Positions 27,311 through 35,280 of a stretch of 64,000 bases of DNA are shown here, one piece after another; position 1 is the stretch's first letter, and each line of letters starts with the position of its first letter. The position numbers and the translations under genes are program-made. The DNA comes from Flavobacteriia bacterium 40-80 (GTDB lineage: Bacteria > Bacteroidota > Bacteroidia > Flavobacteriales_D > Crocinitomicaceae). Under the pieces are notes generated by a model that saw nothing but the letters and a program-made list of their open reading frames with translations, was not told where the DNA came from and did no database searches. The stretch covers positions 310,001 to 374,000 of the forward strand of contig MKVF01000018.1 in assembly GCA_001899145.1 (NCBI GenBank), in the 5' to 3' direction.

Positions 27311-27613
27311 TTACAGTTCAGGAAAGATATGAGTGATAAACGGTTCTCCCTTCAATGGAGCATAAATCTGAATGATTACGTGATATCGTAATGGCTTAGG
27401 CGTTACTGTTGAAGCAATACACTTGAAACGGTAATTTGTGCCGCTGACTACTTGCTTTGATACCAGCTCGGGTGTGTATTGAACTCCCAAAAGTCCCCGG
27501 GTTGCTTCCTGGAATATTGCCTTTTCTTTTGCAGTTAATTTTTCATACGGAGACCATCCGCCGACGATACTTCCGAAATTAACGATCGCTTGTTTTTCTG
27601 TGCTTGTGCTCAT
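27311..27613 (-). CDS. Cystatin/stefin-like protein (predicted cysteine protease inhibitor)
   Basis: 100 residues, no signal peptide, no Cys pair. The three elements of the cystatin wedge appear in order: an N-terminal Gly-Gly before a helix (VGGWSPYE, ~17-24), the first hairpin loop QVVSGTNYRFKC (~54-65; animal stefins have QVVAGTNY) and a Pro-containing second loop near the end (APLKGEPFITHI). Length and order match type 1 cystatins (stefins, ~100 residues, cytoplasmic). The family inhibits papain-like cysteine proteases; that it does so here is inference. The gene stands alone on the minus strand, converging with the efflux operon. I see no clear promoter. Confidence 0.75.
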   Translation of the reverse strand: MSTSTEKQAIVNFGSIVGGWSPYEKLTAKEKAIFQEATRGLLGVQYTPELVSKQVVSGTNYRFKCIASTVTPKPLRYHVIIQIYAPLKGEPFITHIFPEL

Positions 27614-27834
27614 GTTGTGCTATTTTAGTTGTTTATCTGATCATAAGGCGTTTCAGTTTCTGCCTCCTGTTATTATACCTGAACAGGAACAGGCCGTTTT
27701 TTAACGTGGAGCTCCTCCACATTAGTGTTGGTTCTATAGTTGTCACAAAGATTGCAAGGAAGAAGAGGAATATAGAGAGGAGAAATACCTGATTTGTAAA
27801 AACAGGAGTATATCCCTACTTTTTATGTTGTTAA

Positions 27835-27876
27835 GTATTTATGCCTTATTTTGATTAGGTATTTATACCTTATTTT
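27835..27876 (+). repeat. Two 18-bp direct repeats with palindromic cores
   Basis: GTATTTATGCCTTATTTT (27835-27852) and GTATTTATACCTTATTTT (27859-27876) differ at one base and are 24 bp apart. The second copy contains the palindrome AGGTATTTATACCT. They lie 34 bp upstream of a -7-like element for the two-component cluster, so they may be operator sites. The rest of the 362-bp gap (27614-27834 and 27918-27975) shows nothing I can name. Confidence 0.55.
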
Positions 27877-27909
27877 ACATCTAATCAATGAATTTGAGTA
27901 TAAAATATA

Positions 27910-27917
27910 TAGATTTG
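27910..27917 (+). promoter_or_regulatory. -7-like element of the two-component cluster
   Basis: TAGATTTG matches TAnnTTTG, ~58 nt before the ATG at 27976. The nearest TTTG upstream (27893-27896) is only 13 nt away, so a standard -33 element is missing. Confidence 0.4.
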
Positions 27918-27975
27918 ATAAGGTCCCGGTTGTGGGGCAGCTATTCTTAATCTAAACTTTTAATACTTATTTATT

Positions 27976-28488
27976 ATGAGAAAAAGAACCTTTCTATTCG
28001 CTTCCCTTTTATTAAATGTTTTACTGGTGGTATTGCTGTTTATCAGCTATGAAAAACAAAAAAATCAGACTTATTCATTAAGTGATCCTTCTCAGTTCCC
28101 GCAGACATCAAGGCAGCACCCTTTCAAAGATGCAGAAATGGATGTTAAACATTACGTGGACCAGGTATCTGCGAGAGATACGGTCAGAAAACAAGGATTT
28201 GTCAGAGCCTTCACGATTTCCGCTATTGATATGCTGGAAGTTTTAGGTTTGGATACCACACAGGTTAATACCTGTAAATATAAAGCATGCAGAGCGTACC
28301 TGGGATTGAACAAAGAGAAGGATGAATTCAAACTATTCCTTACACCGATCAAAGGTGAAAAAGATATCTTTCTCAGACACGAGGGAGCGCCATCGGAAAA
28401 AATAGATAAATCAAGCTATGTGCTGAATCTGATAGCTCCATGCCCGAAAACCTGTGATTCTACAAGCCCTTTGTATAAGTTCAGATAG
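27976..28488 (+). CDS. Membrane-anchored protein of unknown function
   Basis: 170 residues. A single N-terminal hydrophobic helix (~5-25: FLFASLLLNVLLVVLLF) anchors or exports it, followed by a polar domain with four cysteines (CKYKAC near residue 100, CPKTC near 160). I do not recognise the family. It is the first gene of a cluster continuing with a multi-pass membrane protein, a histidine kinase and a LuxR-type regulator (gap of 11 nt to the next gene). An accessory or output role for that system is possible but not shown. Confidence 0.75.
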   Translation: MRKRTFLFASLLLNVLLVVLLFISYEKQKNQTYSLSDPSQFPQTSRQHPFKDAEMDVKHYVDQVSARDTVRKQGFVRAFTISAIDMLEVLGLDTTQVNTCKYKACRAYLGLNKEKDEFKLFLTPIKGEKDIFLRHEGAPSEKIDKSSYVLNLIAPCPKTCDSTSPLYKFR

Positions 28489-28499
28489 CTTCCGGATGA

Positions 28500-29144
28500 A
28501 TGTCCAGGTTACTGCTCATATTATCACACGTGCCGGTATTCGCAGCATTTATTTATTCTGTATCCGTTTATAGAAATGTAGGCAGCGAATTAAAACCATT
28601 GTCATGGTATTTGATCGCAACAGGAACTATTCATTGTATATCCCTTGCACTATGGTTTTTGCATCAGAATAATCTGCCTTTGCTGCATATACTTGTGCCG
28701 ATGAGGTTTGTATTGCTTGTTATGATGTATAGTAAAATACTGAGCGGTTATGTTTCCGCTGGTATAATGTATCTGCTGACAGGAACTTTTTTGATCTATT
28801 CACTGATTTCCTCATTGTTTTTTGAACAGATCGATACGTTTAATTCAAATGTAATGACAGTAGAAAACATATTGCTCATCATCTTGTCACTATCCACCTA
28901 TGTTCTTCTGATGGATAAAAGGCTTAATAAGCACTTGGGGAAATATATGAAATCTGTCGAATGGATGAATTCAGGTGTATTTTTATATCATTCTTCTTCA
29001 CTGATCCTGATGTATTTCGGAAAGCACATCATCCAGATATTAACCCCTGAATTCAACCGTTATATATGGGGAATTCATTCTCTTTTTATGAATGTCATGT
29101 ATTATTGCTTTTGGAGAGCATTATGGAAAAGGAATACCACATAA
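28500..29144 (+). CDS. Multi-pass membrane protein next to a sensor kinase
   Basis: 214 residues with about six to seven hydrophobic segments and short loops (residues ~1-20, 35-55, 62-80, 85-108, 118-138, 155-175, 185-205). No family is recognised with certainty. Its TAA stop overlaps the ATG of the histidine kinase gene (TAATG at 29142-29146), so the two are translationally coupled. The kinase itself has only one transmembrane helix and no extracellular sensor, so this protein may be its sensory partner. That is inference from gene order and overlap. Confidence 0.75.
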   Translation: MSRLLLILSHVPVFAAFIYSVSVYRNVGSELKPLSWYLIATGTIHCISLALWFLHQNNLPLLHILVPMRFVLLVMMYSKILSGYVSAGIMYLLTGTFLIYSLISSLFFEQIDTFNSNVMTVENILLIILSLSTYVLLMDKRLNKHLGKYMKSVEWMNSGVFLYHSSSLILMYFGKHIIQILTPEFNRYIWGIHSLFMNVMYYCFWRALWKRNTT

Positions 29145-29944
29145 TGTTAATGGAAACACTCTTACCTTTCTCAGGGATTATATTTCTGATTGCTTTGGGA
29201 GTAGTGGTGCTCACACAGCAATTTCGTAAAAATCTTTACAGAGAGCAATTAGAGAATGAAGAGTTGAAACGTTTTCACCAGATGGAGCTGGTCCGGTCGA
29301 GCATTTTGGTTCAGGAGCAGGAACGAAAACGGATAGCGCAGGATATACACGATGATCTGGGAGCAGTGTTGTCAATCATTAAAATGCACCTGCTACAGGC
29401 CGAACGCAAATATATTGATATCAATGCGCAGCTTCCTTTGGAAATTCAGAATATCAGGAAATTAACCGAAAATGTGATTGAAAATATGCGTCGTGTCAGC
29501 CATGAACTAATGCCGCCTCAGCTCGAAAAATTCGGTGTAGTACAGACCCTGGAGCAGATGTGCATTCAGCTGACTAATTCAGGCAAAATAAAATGTGAGT
29601 TCAGTGCTTCAGAAAATATGAATTCGGAATATTCCAATGATGAGCTCCTGCAGGTGACATTGTACAGGATTTGTATGGAACTGATAAATAATACAATTAA
29701 ACACGCAGAAGCAACTTTTTTGAGCCTCAGCATGACTTTTAGTGATTCTGAAATCAGGGTAGTATATCGGGATGATGGCAAGGGAGTCCTGCCGGAAAAT
29801 ACAACACATGGTACCGGATTAAAAAATATTCAGAGCAGGGTAAGCCTTTTGGAAGGGAATATTTTTCTGGAGGAAGGGCCCGGATTCAGCACTGTAATCC
29901 AAATCCCTTTCCATCTTAAAAATTCTTTGTTGGTCGGAAAATAG
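29144..29944 (+). CDS. NarL-type sensor histidine kinase
   Basis: 266 residues from ATG 29144. A single transmembrane helix (~8-24) is followed by a short coiled coil, then a HisKA_3 dimerisation domain with phosphoacceptor His69 in ERKRIAQDIHDDLGAVLSII. The HATPase_c domain shows the N-box ELINNTIKHA and the DDGKG box, with HGTGLKNIQSRV as G2 region. A longer reading frame begins at 29066, but that start lies inside the preceding gene. The 1-nt TAATG overlap supports 29144. Its partner regulator follows after 9 nt. Confidence 0.93.
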   Translation: MLMETLLPFSGIIFLIALGVVVLTQQFRKNLYREQLENEELKRFHQMELVRSSILVQEQERKRIAQDIHDDLGAVLSIIKMHLLQAERKYIDINAQLPLEIQNIRKLTENVIENMRRVSHELMPPQLEKFGVVQTLEQMCIQLTNSGKIKCEFSASENMNSEYSNDELLQVTLYRICMELINNTIKHAEATFLSLSMTFSDSEIRVVYRDDGKGVLPENTTHGTGLKNIQSRVSLLEGNIFLEEGPGFSTVIQIPFHLKNSLLVGK

Positions 29945-29953
29945 TAGCAGCTT

Positions 29954-30625
29954 ATGAAAAATGGTATAAAAGTAGGGTTGGTAGAAGACCAGCATTTATT
30001 CAGAGACGGTATAAAAGCTATCTTAAGTGCCTGGCAGGATATAGAAATCATTTTTGAGGCCGGAGAAGGTTTTTCGGTTGTGCAAACCCTTTTACAGTCG
30101 GAGCAGGTTCCGGATGTTATGCTGGTTGATTTATCTCTTCCTCCGAATGGCAGTACACCTTATTCAGGAGAGCAGCTGACCATTGATTTGACAGCCACTT
30201 TTCCTGAGATGAAAGTGTTGATCCTTTCCGGCCACCAGGATGAAAAATTTATTATTCGTTTGATTGAAGCAGGAGCACATGGTTATCTTGTGAAGGACAG
30301 TGATCCTCTGGAGGTATATCAGGCAATTGTGACAGCTTATGAAAAAGGAGCTTATATCAATGAGAGGGCATTAATGGCAATCCAGCAGAATATAGGTAAA
30401 AAGACAAAAGAAATTTTTAGATCAGATACAGACCTGACCTGGAGAGAGCTGGAAGTTCTGGAACTGATCTGCCGGCAGCATACAGCGGAAGAGATTGGAG
30501 AAAAGCTTTTTATCAGCGTAAAGACCGTTAACGGACACCGATCTAACCTTTTGTTGAAGACTGCGTCACGAAATGTCGCGGGACTTGTGATGTATGCGGT
30601 TAAGAATGGACTGGTGAACATCTGA
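29954..30625 (+). CDS. LuxR/NarL-family response regulator
   Basis: 223 residues. The receiver domain has acidic Glu11/Asp12, phosphoacceptor Asp59 (DVMLVDLSLPPNG) and Lys at LVKDSDP. The C-terminal GerE helix-turn-helix reads LTWRELEVLELICRQHTAEE and KLFISVKTVNGHRSNLLLK. It is the cognate partner of the upstream kinase and a DNA-binding regulator. The paired palindromic repeats at 27835-27876 are candidate targets for self-regulation. Confidence 0.95.
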   Translation: MKNGIKVGLVEDQHLFRDGIKAILSAWQDIEIIFEAGEGFSVVQTLLQSEQVPDVMLVDLSLPPNGSTPYSGEQLTIDLTATFPEMKVLILSGHQDEKFIIRLIEAGAHGYLVKDSDPLEVYQAIVTAYEKGAYINERALMAIQQNIGKKTKEIFRSDTDLTWRELEVLELICRQHTAEEIGEKLFISVKTVNGHRSNLLLKTASRNVAGLVMYAVKNGLVNI

Positions 30626-30650
30626 TTCATGGGATGCGCTGAAGGAGATG

Positions 30651-30681
30651 TTTGATTTTTAAATATACTTCATTAAATTTG
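30651..30681 (+). promoter_or_regulatory. Promoter of the crotonase gene
   Basis: TTTG (30651-30654), 19-nt spacer, TAAATTTG (30674-30681): full Bacteroidota promoter, 19 nt before the ATG. Confidence 0.75.
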
Positions 30682-30700
30682 GGCAACTAAAAATCAAAAA

Positions 30701-31474
30701 ATGTCAGAAGCTATTAATCAGGGTCATGTGAATTATACTATTTCTGAAAATGGAATAGCAACAATTGAATTCGGTCATCCGTTAAGTAACTCCCTTCCGG
30801 GTAAGATTTTACAAAAACTTGCAGATACAATTACAGAAGTAAGTAATAATATACAAACAAAGGTGATTATACTGCGATCAGCAGGCGAGAAAGCCTTTTG
30901 CGCCGGAGCAAGCTTTGATGAGCTGATTTCTATCAAGGATCTTGAAACAGGAAAAGTATTTTTCTCAGGCTTTGCCAAAGTAATAAACGCGTGCCGTAAA
31001 TCACCGAAGTTAATTATCGGGCGGGTACAGGGTAAAGCAGTCGGGGGCGGAGTCGGAATGGCGTCGGCAGTAGATTATTGTTACGCGACGACCGGAGCAG
31101 CTGTAAAATTGAGCGAGCTGGCAGTGGGGATTGGTCCTTTTGTTGTTGGTCCTGCCGTGGAACGAAAAATAGGTGTTTCAGCGATGAGCCAGCTGGCAAT
31201 TGACGCAACAGAATGGCGTTCTGCACAGTGGGCATACGATCGCGGCTTGTATGCGGAGCTTTTTGAAACAGTGGAAGGAATGGATATTGCTATTGACAGG
31301 TTAGCAAATAAGCTGGCGGCTTCTAACCCGGAAGCAATGACGATGTTAAAACAGATTTTCTGGCAGGGAACGGAGAATTGGGATGAATTATTACCGGAAC
31401 GCGCAGGAATGAGCGGAAAACTAGTCCTGTCTGATTTCACTGTGAATGCGATCAATTCATTTAAATCAAAATAA
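30701..31474 (+). CDS. Enoyl-CoA hydratase/isomerase (crotonase) family protein
   Basis: 257 residues, the normal length. The crotonase signatures are present: AFCAGASFDEL (oxyanion-hole loop near residue 66) and GRVQGKAVGGGVGMASAVDY (~108). The residue equivalent to the second catalytic Glu is in KLSELAVGIGPFV, so an acid is near the active site. Exact substrate cannot be assigned; a degradative acyl-CoA role is likely. It has its own promoter and terminator. The thioesterase downstream is separated by an independent promoter and riboswitch-like leader. Confidence 0.9.
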   Translation: MSEAINQGHVNYTISENGIATIEFGHPLSNSLPGKILQKLADTITEVSNNIQTKVIILRSAGEKAFCAGASFDELISIKDLETGKVFFSGFAKVINACRKSPKLIIGRVQGKAVGGGVGMASAVDYCYATTGAAVKLSELAVGIGPFVVGPAVERKIGVSAMSQLAIDATEWRSAQWAYDRGLYAELFETVEGMDIAIDRLANKLAASNPEAMTMLKQIFWQGTENWDELLPERAGMSGKLVLSDFTVNAINSFKSK

Positions 31475-31506
31475 GACAATTGATTAAAACAAGATAATAA
31501 AATTTA

Positions 31507-31530
31507 AAAACCGGAGCGATCCGGTTTTTT
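31507..31530 (+). terminator. Crotonase gene terminator
   Basis: AAAACCGGA (31507-31515), GCGA loop, TCCGGTTTT (31520-31528) followed by further T. Confidence 0.92.
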
Positions 31531-31560
31531 GTTTTTTATGATAACGAAGCATTTTAATTC

Positions 31561-31568
31561 TATCTTTG
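31561..31568 (+). promoter_or_regulatory. -7 element of the riboswitch-thioesterase transcript
   Basis: TATCTTTG matches TAnnTTTG. The predicted start falls at about 31573, the first base of the P1 stem of the following RNA. Confidence 0.65.
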
Positions 31569-31572
31569 TCAC

Positions 31573-31667
31573 GCTTAAGAATGGAATCAGGTGAGAATCC
31601 TGAGCTGTCGCGCAACTGTATTGAGAAATTCTCTGAGTCAGGTCTTTTTTTAAGCATAAAAATGCTT
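31573..31667 (+). ncRNA. Compact cobalamin-riboswitch-like leader RNA
   Basis: The segment GGAATCAGGTGAGAATCC followed by GCTGTCGCGCAACTGTA, and then GAGTCAGG, follows the conserved core of cobalamin riboswitches (usual form: GGGAA, GGTG-AA-TCC, CTG-CCCGCAACTGT, then GAGYCAGG). Helices: P1 GCTTAA (31573-31578) with TTAAGC (31650-31655); TCAGG (31587-31591) with CCTGA (31599-31603); GAGAA/TTCTC (31623-31633). AAGCAT (31652-31657) can pair instead with ATGCTT (31662-31667), giving a switch that competes with P1. The 5' peripheral domain of classical cobalamin riboswitches is missing, and the 3' box lacks the usual AGACCTGCC. The downstream gene is a thioesterase. Confidence 0.7.
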
Positions 31668-31731
31668 TCGCGATCGAAGCTGAAAACTTCTTTTAGGAAG
31701 CATGGTTTATTGTAGAATATAACTATGCAAA

Positions 31732-32151
31732 ATGATGAGTGAACAAAAAGAGCAGAAAACAGATTTAGAACAGTACCGGCAGCAGATTGATAATTCCAAG
31801 GTGGTGGTTTATAAAGCTGTATTTCCCGGTGATACGAATCACCACAATACGATGTTTGGTGGAAATGTGATGAGTATGATGGATGAGGTGGCGTTTCTGA
31901 CCGCAACAAGATTTTCCCGGAAACCGATTGTAACGGTAAGCAGCAACAAGATTAATTTCACCAACCCGATTCCAAGTGGAACAATTATCAAACTGGAAGG
32001 AAAAGTTATCCGTGTGGGGAGGACAAGTGTGGACGTCCAGGTGGATATCTGGATAGAGAGCATGTACAGAGACGGACAGGATCATGCAATTGTCGGAACC
32101 TTCACATTGGTGGCGATTAATGAAAACAGAAAGGCGGTTTCTATTCTTTAG
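31732..32151 (+). CDS. Acyl-CoA thioesterase, hotdog fold
   Basis: 139 residues (138 if translation begins at the second ATG, 31735). It is a single hotdog domain of the YciA/BACH type, with VFPGDTNHHNTMFGGNVMSMMDEVAFLTA around the active-site Asn/Asp and VTVSSNKINFTNPIPSG and GRTSVDVQVDIW further on. It hydrolyses acyl-CoA to free acid and CoA in the cytoplasm. Its leader carries a cobalamin-riboswitch-like RNA, so expression may follow vitamin B12 status. That would make sense if it relieves acyl-CoA build-up when B12-dependent mutase is limiting (inference). Confidence 0.92.
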   Translation: MMSEQKEQKTDLEQYRQQIDNSKVVVYKAVFPGDTNHHNTMFGGNVMSMMDEVAFLTATRFSRKPIVTVSSNKINFTNPIPSGTIIKLEGKVIRVGRTSVDVQVDIWIESMYRDGQDHAIVGTFTLVAINENRKAVSIL

Positions 32152-32184
32152 ACCATCTGATTTTAATCTATTTTCAAATATCGC

Positions 32185-32215
32185 TTGTTAATAAAATCTA
32201 TTTGTTATATCTTTG
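32185..32215 (+). promoter_or_regulatory. rplM operon promoter
   Basis: TTG (32185-32187), 20-nt spacer, TATCTTTG (32208-32215). The leader contains CCCAAATTGGG (32220-32230), a short stem that might serve ribosomal-protein feedback. Confidence 0.8.
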
Positions 32216-32261
32216 CCCTCCCAAATTGGGGTAAAATGTCTTATTTAAATTATTAATTATT

Positions 32262-32717
32262 GTGGATACACTAAGTTACAAAACAAAATCTGCGAATACC
32301 GAGACTTCTGGTAAGAAGTGGGTATTGGTTGATGCTGAAGGCCATACGGTAGGTCGTTTGGCTAGTGAAGTGGCTAGTATAATTCGCGGAAAACGCAAGC
32401 CAAATTATACGCCACATGCTGATTGCGGTGACAATGTTATCGTGATCAATGCAGAAAAAGCTGTTTTTACAGGTAACAAGTTGACGGACAAACAGTACAT
32501 CCGTTTCACTGGATACCCTGGAGGACAAAGATCTTTGACTGCACAGGAAGTATTGGAAAAACATCCGGAAAGAGTTTTGGAAAAAGCGATTAAAGGAATG
32601 TTGCCAAAAAACAAATTAGGCAGACAGCTGCATACAAACCTTAGAGTTTATGCGGGTGTTGAGCACAAACAAGAAGCTCAAAAGCCGGAAGTAATTACTT
32701 TAAAAACTAAAAATTAA
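32262..32717 (+). CDS. rplM: 50S ribosomal protein L13
   Basis: 151 residues, start codon GTG at 32262. Diagnostic segments are [34 protein letters not shown] and [21 protein letters not shown]. It is an early-assembly component of the large subunit. It is the first gene of rplM-rpsI, and rpsI begins 2 nt after its stop. Confidence 0.98.
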   Translation: MDTLSYKTKSANTETSGKKWVLVDAEGHTVGRLASEVASIIRGKRKPNYTPHADCGDNVIVINAEKAVFTGNKLTDKQYIRFTGYPGGQRSLTAQEVLEKHPERVLEKAIKGMLPKNKLGRQLHTNLRVYAGVEHKQEAQKPEVITLKTKN

Positions 32718-32719
32718 TT

Positions 32720-33106
32720 ATGGAAGTGATCAATTCATTAGGAAGAAGAAAGACTTCTGTTGCTAGAGTTTACTTGAAAAAAGGTTCAGGTAATATTACA
32801 GTGAACAAAAAGGATTACAAAGAAGTTTTTCCGATTGCATTATTGCAAAATAAACTTCATCGTCCATTCGAATTAACTGAGACAGTTAATGAATATGATG
32901 TGGTAGTAAATGTTCTTGGAGGTGGAATTAACGGTCAGGCTGAAGCAATTCGTTTAGGTATTGCAAGAGCATTGGTTGAAGTTAATCCGGAATACAAAGC
33001 AGCTTTGAAAGGAGAAGGTTTAATGACGCGTGACCCGAGAATGGTAGAGCGTAAAAAACCGGGACAACCGAAAGCTCGTAAGAAATTCCAGTTCTCTAAA
33101 CGTTAA
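32720..33106 (+). CDS. rpsI: 30S ribosomal protein S9
   Basis: 128 residues ending with the invariant basic tail KKFQFSKR, which reaches the P-site tRNA. The start [20 protein letters not shown] and the block [19 protein letters not shown] are typical. It is co-transcribed with rplM. The 117-nt gap to rpsB holds a possible regulatory hairpin. Confidence 0.98.
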   Translation: MEVINSLGRRKTSVARVYLKKGSGNITVNKKDYKEVFPIALLQNKLHRPFELTETVNEYDVVVNVLGGGINGQAEAIRLGIARALVEVNPEYKAALKGEGLMTRDPRMVERKKPGQPKARKKFQFSKR

Positions 33107-33156
33107 TATATTAAAATATTTTTGGCGGTTGTTTAGTATCCAAGCGTTAAGTACTG

Positions 33157-33171
33157 TCAGTCCGAGACTGA
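33157..33171 (+). promoter_or_regulatory. Hairpin in the rpsB leader
   Basis: TCAGTC (33157-33162), CGA loop, GACTGA (33166-33171), 52 nt before rpsB, with no T-run after it. This is a possible S2 feedback site; no terminator is visible between rpsI and rpsB. Confidence 0.4.
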
Positions 33172-33223
33172 TCCCTTGATTGCTGCTGTTACTAAGGAAC
33201 GTAAACAATTAAAAAAAAGAAAA

Positions 33224-33961
33224 ATGTTAAAAATAGGATTTCAAGATTTATTAGACGCAGGTGTTCACTTCGGACACCAAAAAAGAAAATGGAACCCTGC
33301 TATGGCTCCATATATCTTTGCTGAGAATAAAGGTATTCACATAATTGATTTAAATAAGACATTAGCTCATTTAGAGCAAGCTTGTGCAGCGGTGAACCAA
33401 ATCGCTAAATCAGGTAAAAAAATCTTGTTCGTTGCAACGAAAAAACAAGCAAAGGAAATCGTTGCTGAACGAGTAAAAACAATTAACATGCCTTATGTTA
33501 CTGAAAGATGGACAGGTGGTATGTTAACAAACTTTCAGACAACCCGTAAATCTATCCGTAAAATGTCTTCTATCGACAAAATGAAAACGGATGGTACTTG
33601 GGAAACTTTGTCTAAAAGAGAACGTTTGTTCAAAACTCGTCAAAGAGAAAAATTAGAGAAAAACTTCGGCTCAATCGCTGATATGACACGTCAGCCTGCG
33701 GCTATCTTTATTGTTGATATTCTGAAAGAGAAAATCGCTTTAAATGAAGCTAAAAGACTGAACGTTCCGGTTTTTGCAATGGTGGATACAAATACTAATC
33801 CTAAACTGGTTGACTTCCCTATCCCTGCAAATGACGATGCAACAAAATCTATTACAATCATTTTAGATGCGGTTGTTGACTCTATCAAAGCTGGTTTGGA
33901 AGAGCGTAAAAGTGTAAAAGAAAAAGCTTCTGATAAAGAAGAAACAACTGAAGCAAAATAA
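33224..33961 (+). CDS. rpsB: 30S ribosomal protein S2
   Basis: 245 residues from ATG 33224 (MLKIGFQDLLDAGVHFGHQ, the standard S2 N-terminus). The frame is open upstream to 33176, but that part is leader sequence. Typical blocks are HFGHQKRKWNPAMAPYIF and VTERWTGGMLTNFQT, and NVPVFAMVDTNTNPKLVDFP. The tail is rich in Lys and Glu. tsf follows 22 nt later, the near-universal rpsB-tsf pair. Confidence 0.98.
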   Translation: MLKIGFQDLLDAGVHFGHQKRKWNPAMAPYIFAENKGIHIIDLNKTLAHLEQACAAVNQIAKSGKKILFVATKKQAKEIVAERVKTINMPYVTERWTGGMLTNFQTTRKSIRKMSSIDKMKTDGTWETLSKRERLFKTRQREKLEKNFGSIADMTRQPAAIFIVDILKEKIALNEAKRLNVPVFAMVDTNTNPKLVDFPIPANDDATKSITIILDAVVDSIKAGLEERKSVKEKASDKEETTEAK

Positions 33962-33983
33962 TTATTTTAAAGAAATAAGAATT

Positions 33984-34814
33984 ATGGCAATTACAGCTGC
34001 TGATGTAAATAAATTGCGCCAACAAACAGGTGCAGGAATGATGGATTGTAAAAATGCTTTGACTGAAGCTAACGGTGATTTTGAAGCTGCAATCGATATC
34101 CTAAGAAAAAAAGGCCAGAAAATCGCTGCTAAACGTGGTGAGAACGAAGCAAGAGAAGGCTTGATCGTTGCTGAAGCAACTAAAGATGGTAAAGTAGGGA
34201 TTATCCTTACTTTGAACTGTGAGACAGACTTCGTGGCACGTAATGAAAATTATGTGAACTTCGTTCAATCATTGGTGAACATTGCTTTGGATAAATTACC
34301 GGCTAATATTGATGAGCTGTTAGCGCTTCCTTACGATGATAAATTGACTGTTGCGGAAAAAATTACGGAACAGGTTGGTGTTATCGGTGAGAAGCTGGAT
34401 TTATCTAAATATGCTGTTGTTAAGGGAGAATTGGTTGTTGCTTACAACCACCCTGGAAACCAACTGGCTACTTTAGTAGGTCTAAATAAAGCCGGAGCAA
34501 ATATTGAAGATGCAGGAAAACAGGTTGCTATGCAGGTAGCAGCGATGGCTCCTTTAGCATTGAACAAAGACGGTATTGATCAAAATACAATCGACAGAGA
34601 AATCGAGATCGGTAAAGAATTAGCGATTCAGGAAGGTAAACCGGCTGATATGGCTGAGAAAATATCTTTGGGTCGTTTGAATAAATTCTTCCAGGAAAAT
34701 ACATTGTTAAGTCAGGCGTTTGTCAGAGATAACAAAGTAACAGTGGAAGAATTTTTGAACCAGACTGAAAAAGGTTTGACAGTTACTGCTTTCGAAAGAT
34801 TCTCTATGAGATAA
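33984..34814 (+). CDS. tsf: Elongation factor Ts
   Basis: 276 residues. The UBA-like N-terminus with LRQQTGAGMMDCKNALTEAN and the EF-Tu-contact motif LNCETDFVARNENYVNF are diagnostic. It is the guanine nucleotide exchange factor for EF-Tu. It is the last gene of the ribosomal cluster and is followed by a terminator. Confidence 0.98.
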   Translation: MAITAADVNKLRQQTGAGMMDCKNALTEANGDFEAAIDILRKKGQKIAAKRGENEAREGLIVAEATKDGKVGIILTLNCETDFVARNENYVNFVQSLVNIALDKLPANIDELLALPYDDKLTVAEKITEQVGVIGEKLDLSKYAVVKGELVVAYNHPGNQLATLVGLNKAGANIEDAGKQVAMQVAAMAPLALNKDGIDQNTIDREIEIGKELAIQEGKPADMAEKISLGRLNKFFQENTLLSQAFVRDNKVTVEEFLNQTEKGLTVTAFERFSMR

Positions 34815-34840
34815 TCGAAATTAGATTATTCCGAATATAA

Positions 34841-34867
34841 AAAGTCAGGCAAAGCCTGGCTTTTTTT
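34841..34867 (+). terminator. rpsB-tsf terminator
   Basis: AAAGTCAGGC (34841-34850), AAA loop, GCCTGGCTTT (34854-34863) with one T-G pair, T-run to 34867. Confidence 0.9.
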
Positions 34868-34929
34868 GTTTTTCTTGTTTTATTCTGAAAAATTATTAAA
34901 TTGGTGCTACACTACTAATTTTTTTGAAC

Positions 34930-35208
34930 ATGGAGTTAATGGATTGCCAACTGGTGGAGAAAGAATCTTTATCTTCCTCTCACTTTAAGTCTGTACTTAA
35001 AATAAAACAGGATCCTTTGCTTAAGAAACAGATAGAACAAGCTGCGATCCTGGGTAATATTCATCACTCAAAAGTGAATATTTTTTTCATGGATGATGAA
35101 GGATATAAACGTGTGAATACAACTATTTGGGCATATGGAGATAGTTTTATTCTATTAAAAGGAGGCATTTTTATCCCGATTGATCACATTGTGAGGATTG
35201 AAGTGTGA
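34930..35208 (+). CDS. Small cytoplasmic protein of unknown function
   Basis: 92 residues from ATG 34930. It has no signal peptide or membrane segment and is a mixed alpha/beta chain with a hydrophobic C-terminal half (FILLKGGIFIPIDHIVRIEV). No family is recognised. The C-terminal pattern resembles small beta-sheet domains such as YolD-like or Hfq-like folds, but this is too weak to use. It stands alone between the tsf terminator and the dsbD pair. A TTG at 34924 is also in frame. Confidence 0.65.
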   Translation: MELMDCQLVEKESLSSSHFKSVLKIKQDPLLKKQIEQAAILGNIHHSKVNIFFMDDEGYKRVNTTIWAYGDSFILLKGGIFIPIDHIVRIEV

Positions 35209-35280
35209 GTTTTAACGAGTTGTTAAGAGGGGAAACGCTATATTTTTTATTCTTTTGGCAGATTCGAAAAGTGATCACTC

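Noticed and set aside
27604-27792. A 62-residue open frame on the plus strand
   Set aside because: It overlaps the start of the cystatin-like gene, has no promoter or start signal, and its sequence (many Cys, Arg, Leu runs) does not look like a protein.
31484-31909. A 141-residue open frame on the minus strand
   Set aside because: It lies antisense to the riboswitch-like leader and the thioesterase gene, which explain the region better.
32236-32253. Short leader peptide (ATG TCT TAT ...) before rplM
   Set aside because: Six codons in an AT-rich leader are expected by chance, and nothing links them to regulation.
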